Shown here piece after piece: positions 8,028-15,461 of a DNA stretch of 19,041 nucleotides. The stretch spans positions 1-19,041 of the forward strand of contig JBJXFK010000226.1 in assembly GCA_046155505.1 (NCBI GenBank). Direction: 5' to 3'. The position numbers and the translations under genes are program-made. Numbering within the stretch: the first letter of the stretch is position 1; each line of letters begins with the position of its first letter. The stretch comes from JBJXFK01 sp046155505 (GTDB lineage Bacteria; Planctomycetota; Phycisphaerae; UBA1845; Fen-1342). Under the pieces are notes generated by a model. It was not told where the DNA came from. It saw nothing but the letters and a program-made list of their open reading frames with translations, and made no database searches.

Positions 8028-8158
8028 GTAGCGATCGGCCCTCCGAGGCCGACGGCGGTTCGCATTGCGAGACCGACAACGATCGAACCAAGGACATCGA
8101 CAGAAATCACAAAAGTCACGCGCAGATACGGCGTCGGCCACAGAGGGCCGATCGCTAC
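8028..8158. repeat. Inverted pair of GTAGCGATCGG repeats
   Basis: The left copy (8028-8057) begins GTAGCGATCGGCCCTCCGAG and ends GCCGACGGCG. The right copy (8132-8158) is its inverse with two mismatches over 27 bases. The 74-base spacer has no evident gene. The right copy overlaps the cysteine desulfurase stop, since its CTAC contains the TAG. The pair fills nearly the whole gap between two minus-strand genes, so a transcript through it would fold into a long stem-loop. Confidence 0.8.
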
Positions 8159-9345
8159 TGCCGCATCACCGACGCGGTGCTCGATTGCCACATCTCCGCG
8201 ACCGCCGTCGCGACCCGCACGACCACCCGGTCGATCTGCTCGCGCGTCGTCGAAGTGCCCAGGCTCCAGCGCACCGCGCCCATGCCATATTCCGGATCAA
8301 CGCGCATCGCCGCCAGCGTGTGTGAGAGCGATACCTGCCCATCGTGACACGCCGAGCCGGTCGTGGCCGCGATGCCGTCGAGCCGCGTCAGCAGGTCGGC
8401 TCCGATGATTCCGCGAAAACCGACGTTCAGCGTGTTCGGCAGTCGCTCACGCTCGGGTCCGTGCAGCCGAACGTCATCCCCGAACTGCTCGCGCAGCCGC
8501 GACCAGAAATAATCGCGCAGCTCGCGCACACTGTGGCTGCTGCGCCGCGCGGCCAGCTCGCACGCCATGCCGAACCCGACGATCCACTCGACGTTCTCCG
8601 TCCCGCTGCGCAATCCGAATTCCTGACCCGCACCATGCAACAGCGGGTCGATCTTCACGCCGTCGCGAATGTAGAGCGCTCCCACGCCCTTTGGCGCATA
8701 CAACTTGTGCCCGGCGACGCTCAGCAAATCGCAATTCAATTCATCGACGCGCACTGGAATCTTCCCGAGCGACTGCGCCGCGTCGCAATGCAGCAGCACG
8801 CCACGCTCGCGCAGCGCCGCGCCGATCTCGCCCACCGGCTGAATCGCGCCGACCTCGTTGTTGGCGTGCATGACGCACACCATCAACGTCCGCGGCGTCA
8901 CCGCTGCCAGCACATCCGCCGCCGCCACGCGCCCCGTCGAATCCACATCGACGTATGTAACTTTGCAGCCAAACCGCTCGCGCAGCCACTCCAGCGGCAA
9001 GCGCACCGCCGGGTGTTCAACCGTCGTGGTGACAAAATGGTCGCGAGATTCGTCGCGCGGCTCGCGATTCGCGAAGTACACGCCTTTGATCGCGTGGTTG
9101 TTCGATTCGCTCGCGCCGCTGGTGAAGATCACCTCGCGAGGTTCGCAACCGATGCACGCCGCCACCTGTTTGCGGGCTGCGACGATCGCCTCGCCGGCCG
9201 GCTTGCCGGCCCAGTGTCGCGTGTGCGGATTGCCGAATCGGTCGCGCACGAACGGCTGCATCGCCGCGAGCACCGCTTCATCAAGCGGCGTGCTGGCGTT
9301 GTGGTCGAGGTAGATGCGATCGGGTTGTTCGTCGCTGCTGTTCAT
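8155..9345 (-). CDS. Cysteine desulfurase (NifS/IscS-like), PLP-dependent
   Basis: A 396-residue enzyme that takes sulfur from L-cysteine to form an enzyme persulfide for Fe-S cluster or other sulfur-requiring synthesis. It begins IYLDHNASTPLDEAV, typical of the family. FTSGASESNNHAIKG, His111 (TVEHPA) and Asp188 (HCDAAQ) form the PLP site. Lys214 in SVAGHKLYAPKG is the Schiff-base lysine, and GQEFGLRSGTEN is the conserved phosphate-binding segment. The catalytic cysteine is Cys333 in TTGSACHDG; most IscS proteins have SACTSG or SACSSG here, so this is a divergent clade. The ATG at 9345 is chosen because the earlier ATG at 9378 lies inside a palindromic repeat; no good ribosome-binding site is seen. 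The stop codon lies within a dispersed repeat. No IscU, SufBCD or other Fe-S assembly gene lies nearby. Confidence 0.92.
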   Translation of the reverse strand: MNSSDEQPDRIYLDHNASTPLDEAVLAAMQPFVRDRFGNPHTRHWAGKPAGEAIVAARKQVAACIGCEPREVIFTSGASESNNHAIKGVYFANREPRDESRDHFVTTTVEHPAVRLPLEWLRERFGCKVTYVDVDSTGRVAAADVLAAVTPRTLMVCVMHANNEVGAIQPVGEIGAALRERGVLLHCDAAQSLGKIPVRVDELNCDLLSVAGHKLYAPKGVGALYIRDGVKIDPLLHGAGQEFGLRSGTENVEWIVGFGMACELAARRSSHSVRELRDYFWSRLREQFGDDVRLHGPERERLPNTLNVGFRGIIGADLLTRLDGIAATTGSACHDGQVSLSHTLAAMRVDPEYGMGAVRWSLGTSTTREQIDRVVVRVATAVAEMWQSSTASVMRQ

Positions 9346-9371
9346 GCGTTGCTGCGTGCGCTCGACATTGA

Positions 9372-9430
9372 GGAGCATCGGCCTCCGGCCGGTGCCTACG
9401 AGATTCGCACCGACCGGAGGCCGATGCTCC
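9372..9430. repeat. Long palindrome with 24-bp arms (GGAGCATCGGCC family)
   Basis: The left arm (9372-9395) starts GGAGCATCGGCCTCCGG. The right arm (9407-9430) is its inverse with 23 of 24 positions matching and an 11-base loop. It lies between the lipoprotein stop and the cysteine desulfurase start, both on the minus strand, only 26 bases before the latter's ATG. It would form a very stable hairpin in the transcript and could act as a terminator or attenuator. It looks like a third dispersed repeat family. Confidence 0.8.
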
Positions 9431-9449
9431 CCGCGCGTATGAGCGTTTC

Positions 9450-9737
9450 CTACAGGCCCTTTTGCACTTTCAAAATGACCTTGCCGCCGGTTATCGTCAC
9501 GATGATGCGTTTCTCGCCATCCTTCCAGATCATGACCCGTCCGCCGGCGTCGAAGTCACCCAGCGAAAACCCGCCGCCCTCGCTCTTGTTCGGCTTGCCG
9601 AGAATCGACTCGACCTCGGCTTGCGACATACCGTCGTTGACCCGTTCGTAATTTTCGATCGTGACGCGGCTCGGGGCGCAGCCGAAGAGCAGAGCGGCGC
9701 TGGCAACAACGGCGGCAAGCAGGCGGCGATGCGACAT
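9450..9737 (-). CDS. Small lipoprotein with a BamE/SmpA-like domain
   Basis: A 95-residue protein with a lipoprotein signal peptide: LLAAVVASAALLFGC, in which LFGC is the lipobox and Cys20 the lipidated residue. The mature part, VTIENYERVNDGMSQAEVESILGKPN, is the usual SmpA/OmlA (BamE-like) helix-turn 'I..GMs..EVe.iLG.P' pattern. A short beta sheet follows (RVMIWKDGEKRIIVTITGGKV). BamE proteins help outer-membrane protein assembly in other bacteria, but this domain is widespread in small lipoproteins of unknown role. The ATG at 9737 has GGAG 6 bases upstream; an ATG 12 bases earlier is possible. A related lipoprotein is at 18622-18978. Confidence 0.85.
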   Translation of the reverse strand: MSHRRLLAAVVASAALLFGCAPSRVTIENYERVNDGMSQAEVESILGKPNKSEGGGFSLGDFDAGGRVMIWKDGEKRIIVTITGGKVILKVQKGL

Positions 9738-9807
9738 GCGGTTCTCCATGAGTTGTGCGCATCGTATCGAGAATGCGGCGAGTGGTCAGGCAGGCAGCCG
9801 GCAGCCG

Positions 9808-9879
9808 GTAGGTTGGGCATCGCCCAACATTCGCCGCGGCGCGCGAAACGCATCAAATTGTGGGCAATGCCCACCCTAC
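9808..9879. repeat. Composite palindromic element, GTAGGGTGGGC family, copy 1
   Basis: The left arm GTAGGTTGGGCATCGCCCAA (9808-9827) and the right arm GTGGGCAATGCCCACCCTAC (9860-9879) are imperfect inverses, and each arm is itself a small hairpin. The core contains TTCGC...CGAAAC...CAAAT. The same arms and core order recur at 16444-16516. It lies between two minus-strand genes, and the TAG stop of the FG-GAP protein (9878-9876) is part of the right arm. Confidence 0.8.
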
Positions 9880-11318
9880 GGCTCGCATGCGCTCCCAAAA
9901 CCCGCGAGCAACATCGCCAGGTCGGTCAAATCCGTATCGCGGTCGTTGTCAAAATCGCCATACGTTCGCCCGACCTCCGGGCCGCTGCGGCCGATGTTGC
10001 TGATCGTGAACGCCAGATCGGTGACGTTGACGAGACCATCGAAATTGGTGTCCAAATCGCATTGACAGTCGTCCATCGCGCCGTCGCCGTCATCATCACG
10101 GCTGATGTGAAACGCATACGCCCCGCCGGCGTCTTCGAAGCCGGCTTCGTCGCGAAAGAGCGCGCCGACGATCGCGGTATCGCCTGAGATGGCGACCTGA
10201 TTGCCGAACCAATCGCCGTCCTGACCATCGGGAGCCATGAGCAAGCCGGTCTGGCGATACATGCCGTCCGGCTGTCGCTGAAAGATGAACGCGCCGCCGT
10301 TGCCGAACATCGGGCCGTTCCAGTGGTCGGCACCGGCGATAAGCAGGTCGCCATCGACGGCGATGGAGTAGCCGAAGTTCGCGCTGCGCTCGTGGCTCGG
10401 ACAGACGATTCTCTGGCGATATTCGAACGAACCGTTCTTGGTTGGCGAGTACACATGAACGATGCCGCTCGATTCGCCGTCCGTCGCACCGTTGTATTCG
10501 CCGACCAGCAGGTTTTGCTGGTCATCAATCGCGACGCTGAAGCCGAAGTTGCCGATGAACGACGGCGGGCTCGGCAGCAACTTCTGAGTCGTTACCCACT
10601 CGCCCTTTTCGGTGCGTCGCAGCACATACGCCGAGCCGGCCCAACTGCCGACGTGGAAATCCTGCGGCGCGCCGATGACGGCCAGATCGCCGGAAAGGGC
10701 GATCGAGCGGCCATAGAAGTAGCCGCGTCCGTCGTTCGGCAGGAGTTGCTGGGTTTGCATCCACTGACCGTCGAGTTGGCGCTCGAAGGCGAAGGCGACA
10801 CTGAGGTTGTACGCGCCGACAACGAGCGTATCACCGTCCAACGCAATGCCGCCGCCGAAGAACTCGGCCCGATCGGGATCGGGATCAGCCATCGTCGCAG
10901 TGACTAGCGTGCCTTCCGACCATGTGCCGTCGTCGCTGCGTTCGTAAACGAAAACGGCACCATCGATCGTCGTTAGATTGACCCACGTAATCGCGCCAAG
11001 TACGGCTGTATACCCTTTGATAATCGCTGGGTAGCCAAAGGACACAGGACCGACGGCGGGTGCGCGAAAGATCGACTCGCGCGTCCAACCGGCGTCCGTG
11101 CGCCGAAAGACCGCGCACCCGCCAGCCAGCGCTGGATCACCGATGATGCCCACGAGAGCAGTATCTGCGTCAACACTGACGCTGACCCCTGCTCTTTGCT
11201 GCACATCGGGCTCAACTAGCAGACGCCAGGCGACGCAATCGGCGTACACACAATCAACAACACCGAGCGCAAGCGGCATGGCGAGCACCACACGGCTCGG
11301 GAGCTTTGACAAGCGCAT
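9876..11318 (-). CDS. Secreted FG-GAP repeat protein with a dockerin-like C-terminus
   Basis: A 480-residue exported protein. The ATG at 11318 has GAGG about 8 bases upstream. The signal peptide (MRLSKLPSRVVLAMPLALGV) precedes a mature chain made of about six to seven repeats of roughly 55 residues. Each has a core such as FGFSVAIDDQQNLLVGEYNG, FGYSIAVDGDLLIAGADHW or FGNQVAISGDTAIVGALF, separated by segments like GSAYVLRRTEKGEW. This is the FG-GAP_2 pattern of a beta-propeller. Residues about 415-480 carry two dockerin-type Asp loops (DLDTNFDGLVNVTDLA and DFDNDRDTDLTDLAMLLAG). The propeller probably binds surface or matrix ligands. It lies only 9 bases after the stop of the upstream Asp-box protein gene, so the two are almost certainly one operon. 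Its stop codon sits in a palindromic repeat. Confidence 0.87.
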   Translation of the reverse strand: MRLSKLPSRVVLAMPLALGVVDCVYADCVAWRLLVEPDVQQRAGVSVSVDADTALVGIIGDPALAGGCAVFRRTDAGWTRESIFRAPAVGPVSFGYPAIIKGYTAVLGAITWVNLTTIDGAVFVYERSDDGTWSEGTLVTATMADPDPDRAEFFGGGIALDGDTLVVGAYNLSVAFAFERQLDGQWMQTQQLLPNDGRGYFYGRSIALSGDLAVIGAPQDFHVGSWAGSAYVLRRTEKGEWVTTQKLLPSPPSFIGNFGFSVAIDDQQNLLVGEYNGATDGESSGIVHVYSPTKNGSFEYRQRIVCPSHERSANFGYSIAVDGDLLIAGADHWNGPMFGNGGAFIFQRQPDGMYRQTGLLMAPDGQDGDWFGNQVAISGDTAIVGALFRDEAGFEDAGGAYAFHISRDDDGDGAMDDCQCDLDTNFDGLVNVTDLAFTISNIGRSGPEVGRTYGDFDNDRDTDLTDLAMLLAGFGSACEP

Positions 11319-11327
11319 GGTGGATCC

Positions 11328-12893
11328 TCAGTTGCGCGAAATTCGCGTCGAGAAGATCACCGATTTGTCCGGATTGGCGGTGTCATCGTCCGTGATACCC
11401 ATAAAGCTCGTCCAGACCTCATTTTCGCCGACAGCGATCCCGGTGTAGTCGCGGAGAAAGTCGATGTCGGTATGCGGAAGCGCACTGTCGATTGCTGGAT
11501 CCGGGTCTGGACCAACGCACGGCGTCGGCTCGCCGGCATATTCGCACAGCTCTTGTAAGAGCCAGTTATCGCCGCCGTCATCGCTGTACGCGTACCAAAC
11601 ATCGAATCTTGCCAGTGACGGTCCATCCTCCTGTATTGGGTAGTTTACGTCTGAGTAGAAAATGACGTGGATGTGGCCCCGGCCATCCACGACGACTTGC
11701 GGCATGAATTGATCGGTTTCCTCAACAAGGCCGTCATCTGCAACGAGAATTTGCGGCCCGACCGACCAGCGACTTCCTGTGACGTGAGTCAACACGCGCA
11801 TGTAGATGTTCACATCCCCGTCATCTACTTGAAGATCGTCGCTGCAGGTGCCGGCCGTGTCGTGGTACACCAGATACAGCTTTGCTTCATTCGCCGGATC
11901 AACCGCAAAGTCGACCCCGACACCCTGCCCAGAGCCACTTTGGTAAAGGTTGAGACCGGCGAGACGGAACAACATATTGTCCGAACCGGCATTCAGGTCG
12001 ATCCGAATGGTGATGCCGGTCGCATCATCGACCAGATTCGAAAACTGAACCTCGCCAAGATGCGCGAAGTCCGTGCGGTCGTCTCCGCGCAGCACCCGGA
12101 CGTAACGCGTGCAATATCCCCCACCAGTCAAGGGCGCGTCTACATGGGCAACGTACAACGGACGATCTTCATGCACGCGGGGAAGCGGCCACCCGCGTGT
12201 GCTGAGTGCGCGCGAGGCCGGGTCGTTTACGTTGCCAAGCACGTCCCCTCCGATCCAAGTGTGTCCATCGTCTGTCGATCGGAGGTATCCCAATCCGAAT
12301 GGTCGGTTGTCCGTCTGATCATGCCAGACAATGTAGAACTCAGTCTGCGCCCACTGGCCGAACGACATCGACATTTGTCCGAACGGCAAGCTCGCCACCT
12401 CGTTCGGGTTGCCGCGCACAATCCACGGCTTGTCCACCTCGGTCGGCAGAGTCGTTAGTTCTTCCCAAGGGCTGAGGGCTGAAGTGAGCGGATTCCAGCG
12501 CGAAAGCAGCAACGTCCAACCGTAAACGGTCTGATCGTCCGTTCCCATGGCGACGACGAGAAACTCACCAGTGTTCGGATTGTAAGCGGCGACAGGGTCA
12601 GTGAACTTGAGGTAAGCGCTCGGGTCGATCAGGCCCTCGTCCTGCCACTCCCAAAACGTTCCCGCGCGCTTGGCGACTGCAAACCCGATCTTGTTCGATC
12701 CGACCGGATCGACATGAAAGACCGTCATCACATGCTGGTCGCCGACCGCGATTGCCGTTTCTTGCGTCGATGAGTTGGTATTCACAGTCGATCGCGCCGC
12801 GAGTTCGCGATTCTCCGGGAACTGAGCGAGCGCGACAGACGATCCACCCAGCACAAACACCGTGATGCAGACCACATCGAATCGGCGGCGCAT
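11328..12893 (-). CDS. Secreted Asp-box (sialidase/BNR-like) beta-propeller protein
   Basis: A 521-residue exported protein. The ATG at 12893 has AAGGA 7 bases upstream and opens a signal peptide (MRRRFDVVCITVFVLGGSSVALAQ); an in-frame ATG at 12944 adds 17 residues without a clear role. Two Asp boxes (S-x-D-x-G-x-x-W) are visible, STDDGHTW and SDDGGDNW, each at a blade turn of a sialidase-type propeller. I do not see the arginine triad or other catalytic residues that would prove a sialidase, so it may be a binding propeller. It has no dockerin or PEP-CTERM tail and ends at SVIFSTRISRN. It is first of a tight pair with the FG-GAP/dockerin protein. The pair reads as less GC-biased than its neighbours, which may hint at a different origin. 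Confidence 0.75.
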   Translation of the reverse strand: MRRRFDVVCITVFVLGGSSVALAQFPENRELAARSTVNTNSSTQETAIAVGDQHVMTVFHVDPVGSNKIGFAVAKRAGTFWEWQDEGLIDPSAYLKFTDPVAAYNPNTGEFLVVAMGTDDQTVYGWTLLLSRWNPLTSALSPWEELTTLPTEVDKPWIVRGNPNEVASLPFGQMSMSFGQWAQTEFYIVWHDQTDNRPFGLGYLRSTDDGHTWIGGDVLGNVNDPASRALSTRGWPLPRVHEDRPLYVAHVDAPLTGGGYCTRYVRVLRGDDRTDFAHLGEVQFSNLVDDATGITIRIDLNAGSDNMLFRLAGLNLYQSGSGQGVGVDFAVDPANEAKLYLVYHDTAGTCSDDLQVDDGDVNIYMRVLTHVTGSRWSVGPQILVADDGLVEETDQFMPQVVVDGRGHIHVIFYSDVNYPIQEDGPSLARFDVWYAYSDDGGDNWLLQELCEYAGEPTPCVGPDPDPAIDSALPHTDIDFLRDYTGIAVGENEVWTSFMGITDDDTANPDKSVIFSTRISRN

Positions 12894-13097
12894 CACTGGA
12901 TCCTTGTGAATTTGTGAGTCGAAACCGGAAGGATTCAATAACATGCTACCGCGACACCAAGTGGCTGCTCAAGAAAAATCCGTCGCGGCAGGAACATAAA
13001 GACCGCGTGAACTGACCCAGCCGGACGCAGGCACATGCAGGCAAAACCACTTCCACTCCAACTCGCTCCTCGCTCCTCGCTATTCGCTACTCGCCCC
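12894..13097. other. Intergenic region upstream of the two-gene secreted-protein operon
   Basis: These 204 bases separate two minus-strand genes and should hold the promoter of the Asp-box/FG-GAP pair. A TTGAGC 18 bases from a TAGCAT on the minus strand is a weak promoter candidate. The right end carries the AGCGAG-type simple repeat (13061-13100). No gene is seen. Confidence 0.3.
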
Positions 13098-13100
13098 TCA
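13061..13100. repeat. Short tandem simple repeat (CTCGCTCCT / AGGAGCGAG unit)
   Basis: Four to five imperfect units of CTCGCTCCT or CGCTATT type. On the minus strand this reads GAGGGGCGAGTAGCGAATAG then CGAGGAGCGAG. It encodes peptides of the 'NSEERGA' kind, which I recall as false hypothetical genes in many environmental genomes. It starts exactly at the TGA stop of the DUF3754 gene. Confidence 0.7.
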
Positions 13101-14348
13101 CTCATGCTTCGCCGCCGCCGCACAATGATGCCGCTCGCTCCGTCGCACTTGCCAATGCTCGCGCAGCCGATCGAGCGCCCGTTCCGGCGGCAGCACGCGA
13201 AATTCGTCACGATCATTCCACAGCCGCAGCCGTTCGAGCGTATGCACCGCGTCCGCCGTGTCGAAATTGACGGTCACCTGAAACCGCCGCCGCAGAAAAT
13301 CGCCCGCGCGTGTCGCAAGTTGCGCTTCGCTCGTCGGCCGATCGGCGACGCAGCACATCGCATACGCCAGCACCGCTTCCTTCACCTCCTCGGCGGCGAT
13401 CATCGTCACCAGCATGTGCAGCGTGCCCGTGTTGTTCGACAGATTTTGATAATACAGATGCTGCGTGCGTTGCGAATTGCGATTCGCCTTCGCCCGGCGA
13501 TAACCGATGAACAGTCGGTATGCCATCACACACAGACCGAATGAGAGCATCCAGATGAGTTGCGTCAGCGCGACAAACGTCAGTGCGACGCTGGTTGTGA
13601 TCACTTTCCACGCCGTGCCGCCCAGCGCGCTGAACCCGCCGCCGAGCGTCGTCACATGATCAAGCCAGCTCATCTTCACTTCGGCATGCGGCAGCAGCGC
13701 CTCGACATCATCCTCGGGAATGTCCTTGAACACCTTGAGGATCACGCTCGATTCGTCACGCATGCGGGCCGCGATCGCCAGCCGTCGAAACACCGGCACA
13801 ATGTCCAGTTCGCCGCGAATCGGATGTCGCCACGACCAGCGTCGCCGCGTCACCCTGCCCCGCCCGCGAACCCAGATTTGCAAGTCGGCGATGCGCTCCG
13901 GATTGAGCCGCACACGCAGGCCGCGCGTCCGCGCAATGCGCATGACCTGATCAAGCTGCAACTCGCTCAGCTTCGCAAAATTCGCCTTCTCGAACAGATA
14001 CGCCAACCAGCGATTCAAGACCGCATAATGCTCCGGCGTGCGAGCCGCGAGTTGCCGCGCCGTCACGGTGTCAATGTCGGGATTGCACGGGGCATAACGA
14101 TCGTCGAGCTCGCGTTCAAAACACGCCGACTCCTGCTCGAGGATGTCGCGAATCGCTGCGGCCACCGCGCGAAACTCCAGCACACTGCCGCCGCGCTGCT
14201 CAATTTCATCGCCGAGCGCGTCGATCAAATCGCTCGGCCGCAGTGGCACGTAGCGATCTTCCCGGAGCAGCGGCGCGACCGGCGACGGCGAATCCGCATC
14301 GCCGCTCGACGGTGTGGATACATAGGGCGGATCGGAAAAGTGTTCCAT
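13098..14348 (-). CDS. DUF3754-family membrane protein
   Basis: A 416-residue protein with a long soluble N-terminal region and one hydrophobic hairpin around residues 248-282 (WKVITTSVALTFVALTQLIW and onward), probably two tightly spaced membrane passes. Just after it lies LYYQNLSNNTGTLHMLV followed by AAEEVKEAVLAYAMCC. This is the diagnostic 'YYqnL.NN.g.l..l...ae.qe..EAiLaY' segment of DUF3754 (related to eukaryotic TMEM143). The biochemical function is unknown. The N-terminus is Pro/Ser/Asp-rich and probably disordered. The ATG at 14348 has no clear ribosome-binding site. The gene is divergent from lpxK across about 93 bases, so the two promoters share this gap. The stop codon abuts a simple repeat. 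Confidence 0.8.
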   Translation of the reverse strand: MEHFSDPPYVSTPSSGDADSPSPVAPLLREDRYVPLRPSDLIDALGDEIEQRGGSVLEFRAVAAAIRDILEQESACFERELDDRYAPCNPDIDTVTARQLAARTPEHYAVLNRWLAYLFEKANFAKLSELQLDQVMRIARTRGLRVRLNPERIADLQIWVRGRGRVTRRRWSWRHPIRGELDIVPVFRRLAIAARMRDESSVILKVFKDIPEDDVEALLPHAEVKMSWLDHVTTLGGGFSALGGTAWKVITTSVALTFVALTQLIWMLSFGLCVMAYRLFIGYRRAKANRNSQRTQHLYYQNLSNNTGTLHMLVTMIAAEEVKEAVLAYAMCCVADRPTSEAQLATRAGDFLRRRFQVTVNFDTADAVHTLERLRLWNDRDEFRVLPPERALDRLREHWQVRRSERHHCAAAAKHE

Positions 14349-14441
14349 GCGCTCGCGATGCTAACCGACGCGCCGATTTCGGCAAAAGACGCCCGAGCGC
14401 AAACGCACGCCGCGCCGCCGCGCATCGACTAATATGCGTCC

Positions 14442-15461
14442 GTGCTCGCGCTACAAACCGCCATGCGACCGATCCTGCTGCCGCTCAGCTTCCTCTATGC
14501 GGCGGCGATCCAGATTCGCAACGCTCGCTATCAGAGCGGCAGCGGCGTGCTGCGCGCTCCGATCCCCGTTATCAGCGTCGGCAATATTTCCGTCGGCGGC
14601 ACAGGCAAAACGCCGCTGGTCATCGAAATCGCACGCCGCCTGATCGCCGCCGGCCGCCGCCCGGCAATCCTCTCCCGCGGCTATGGCGGCACCGCGACGC
14701 ACGAGGCTGACGAGGTGCTCGAATTTCGCGCTGCGCTGCCCGATACACTCGTTGTCGTCAATCCGGATCGCGCTTACGGGGCCGAAAGCGCCGCGAAGCT
14801 CGGTGCCGATTGCGCGATCCTCGACGACGGCTTTCAGCATCGCCGCCTTTTTCGCGAGCTGGATCTCGTGCTGATCGACGCCATCAACCCGTGGGCCGGC
14901 AACTGGGTCTTGCCCGCAGGCCGCTTGCGTGAGCCGCTGGGCAATCTCGCGCGAGCCGGCGCGCTGATCATTACGCGCAGCAATCAGGTAACGCTTGACG
15001 AAGTTGATCGCATTCGCCGCCGTCTGTTTCAACTCTCGCCCGGAGCGACGATCTTTCGCGCCTCGGTCGATCCGATCGCCATTGTTCGCGAAGATGGATC
15101 GCGCGAGTCGCCAGAAAATCTCGGCCTGTCGAACGTGCTGCCCGTCTGCGGCATCGGCAATCCGCGTTCGTTTCTGCGCATGATCGACTTGCTCGCCGGG
15201 CACGTCGCGCCACCGTGCATCTATCGCGATCACCACGAATACACTGCCGCCGACGTTGCCGCGATCATCCGCCGAGCCCGCGAAGAGGGCAGCGACATTG
15301 TGCTGACGACGCGCAAGGACTGGGTCAAGCTGCTGCCGCTCTGGAAACGCGGCGGTCCGTCGCGTCCGTCGCTTGCGTGGCTCGAGGCGCGCACGTCGCT
15401 CGGGGCAGATGCTGTCGCCCTGCACGAACGAATTCTGAAAGCCGTGGAGAAACGCACGTGA
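14442..15461 (+). CDS. lpxK: Tetraacyldisaccharide 4'-kinase LpxK
   Basis: A 339-residue enzyme of the usual LpxK length. It phosphorylates the 4' position of the lipid A disaccharide precursor (lipid IVA synthesis) at the inner membrane. Family hallmarks: the membrane-proximal start ILLPLSFLYAAAIQIRNARY, the P-loop SVGNISVGGTGKTP (about 45-58), AILSRGYGG, the conserved ILDDGFQHRRL, VLPAGRLREPL, and the C-terminal ALHERI-type end with DIVLTTRKDWVKL. The GTG at 14442 is one possible start and the ATG at 14463 the other; neither has a clear ribosome-binding site. The stop overlaps the next gene's GTG (GTGA). Its presence shows that the organism makes lipid A and so has a diderm-type outer membrane. 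Confidence 0.95.
   Translation: MLALQTAMRPILLPLSFLYAAAIQIRNARYQSGSGVLRAPIPVISVGNISVGGTGKTPLVIEIARRLIAAGRRPAILSRGYGGTATHEADEVLEFRAALPDTLVVVNPDRAYGAESAAKLGADCAILDDGFQHRRLFRELDLVLIDAINPWAGNWVLPAGRLREPLGNLARAGALIITRSNQVTLDEVDRIRRRLFQLSPGATIFRASVDPIAIVREDGSRESPENLGLSNVLPVCGIGNPRSFLRMIDLLAGHVAPPCIYRDHHEYTAADVAAIIRRAREEGSDIVLTTRKDWVKLLPLWKRGGPSRPSLAWLEARTSLGADAVALHERILKAVEKRT

Noticed and set aside
8344..9651. A 435-codon plus-strand frame
   Set aside because: It is antisense to the clear cysteine desulfurase and runs through a palindromic repeat; its Arg/His-rich composition is typical of a shadow frame in GC-rich DNA.
12935..13216. A 93-codon minus-strand frame with NSEERGA-like sequence
   Set aside because: It reads through the GCGAG simple repeat and overlaps the end of the DUF3754 gene; it is a repeat artefact.
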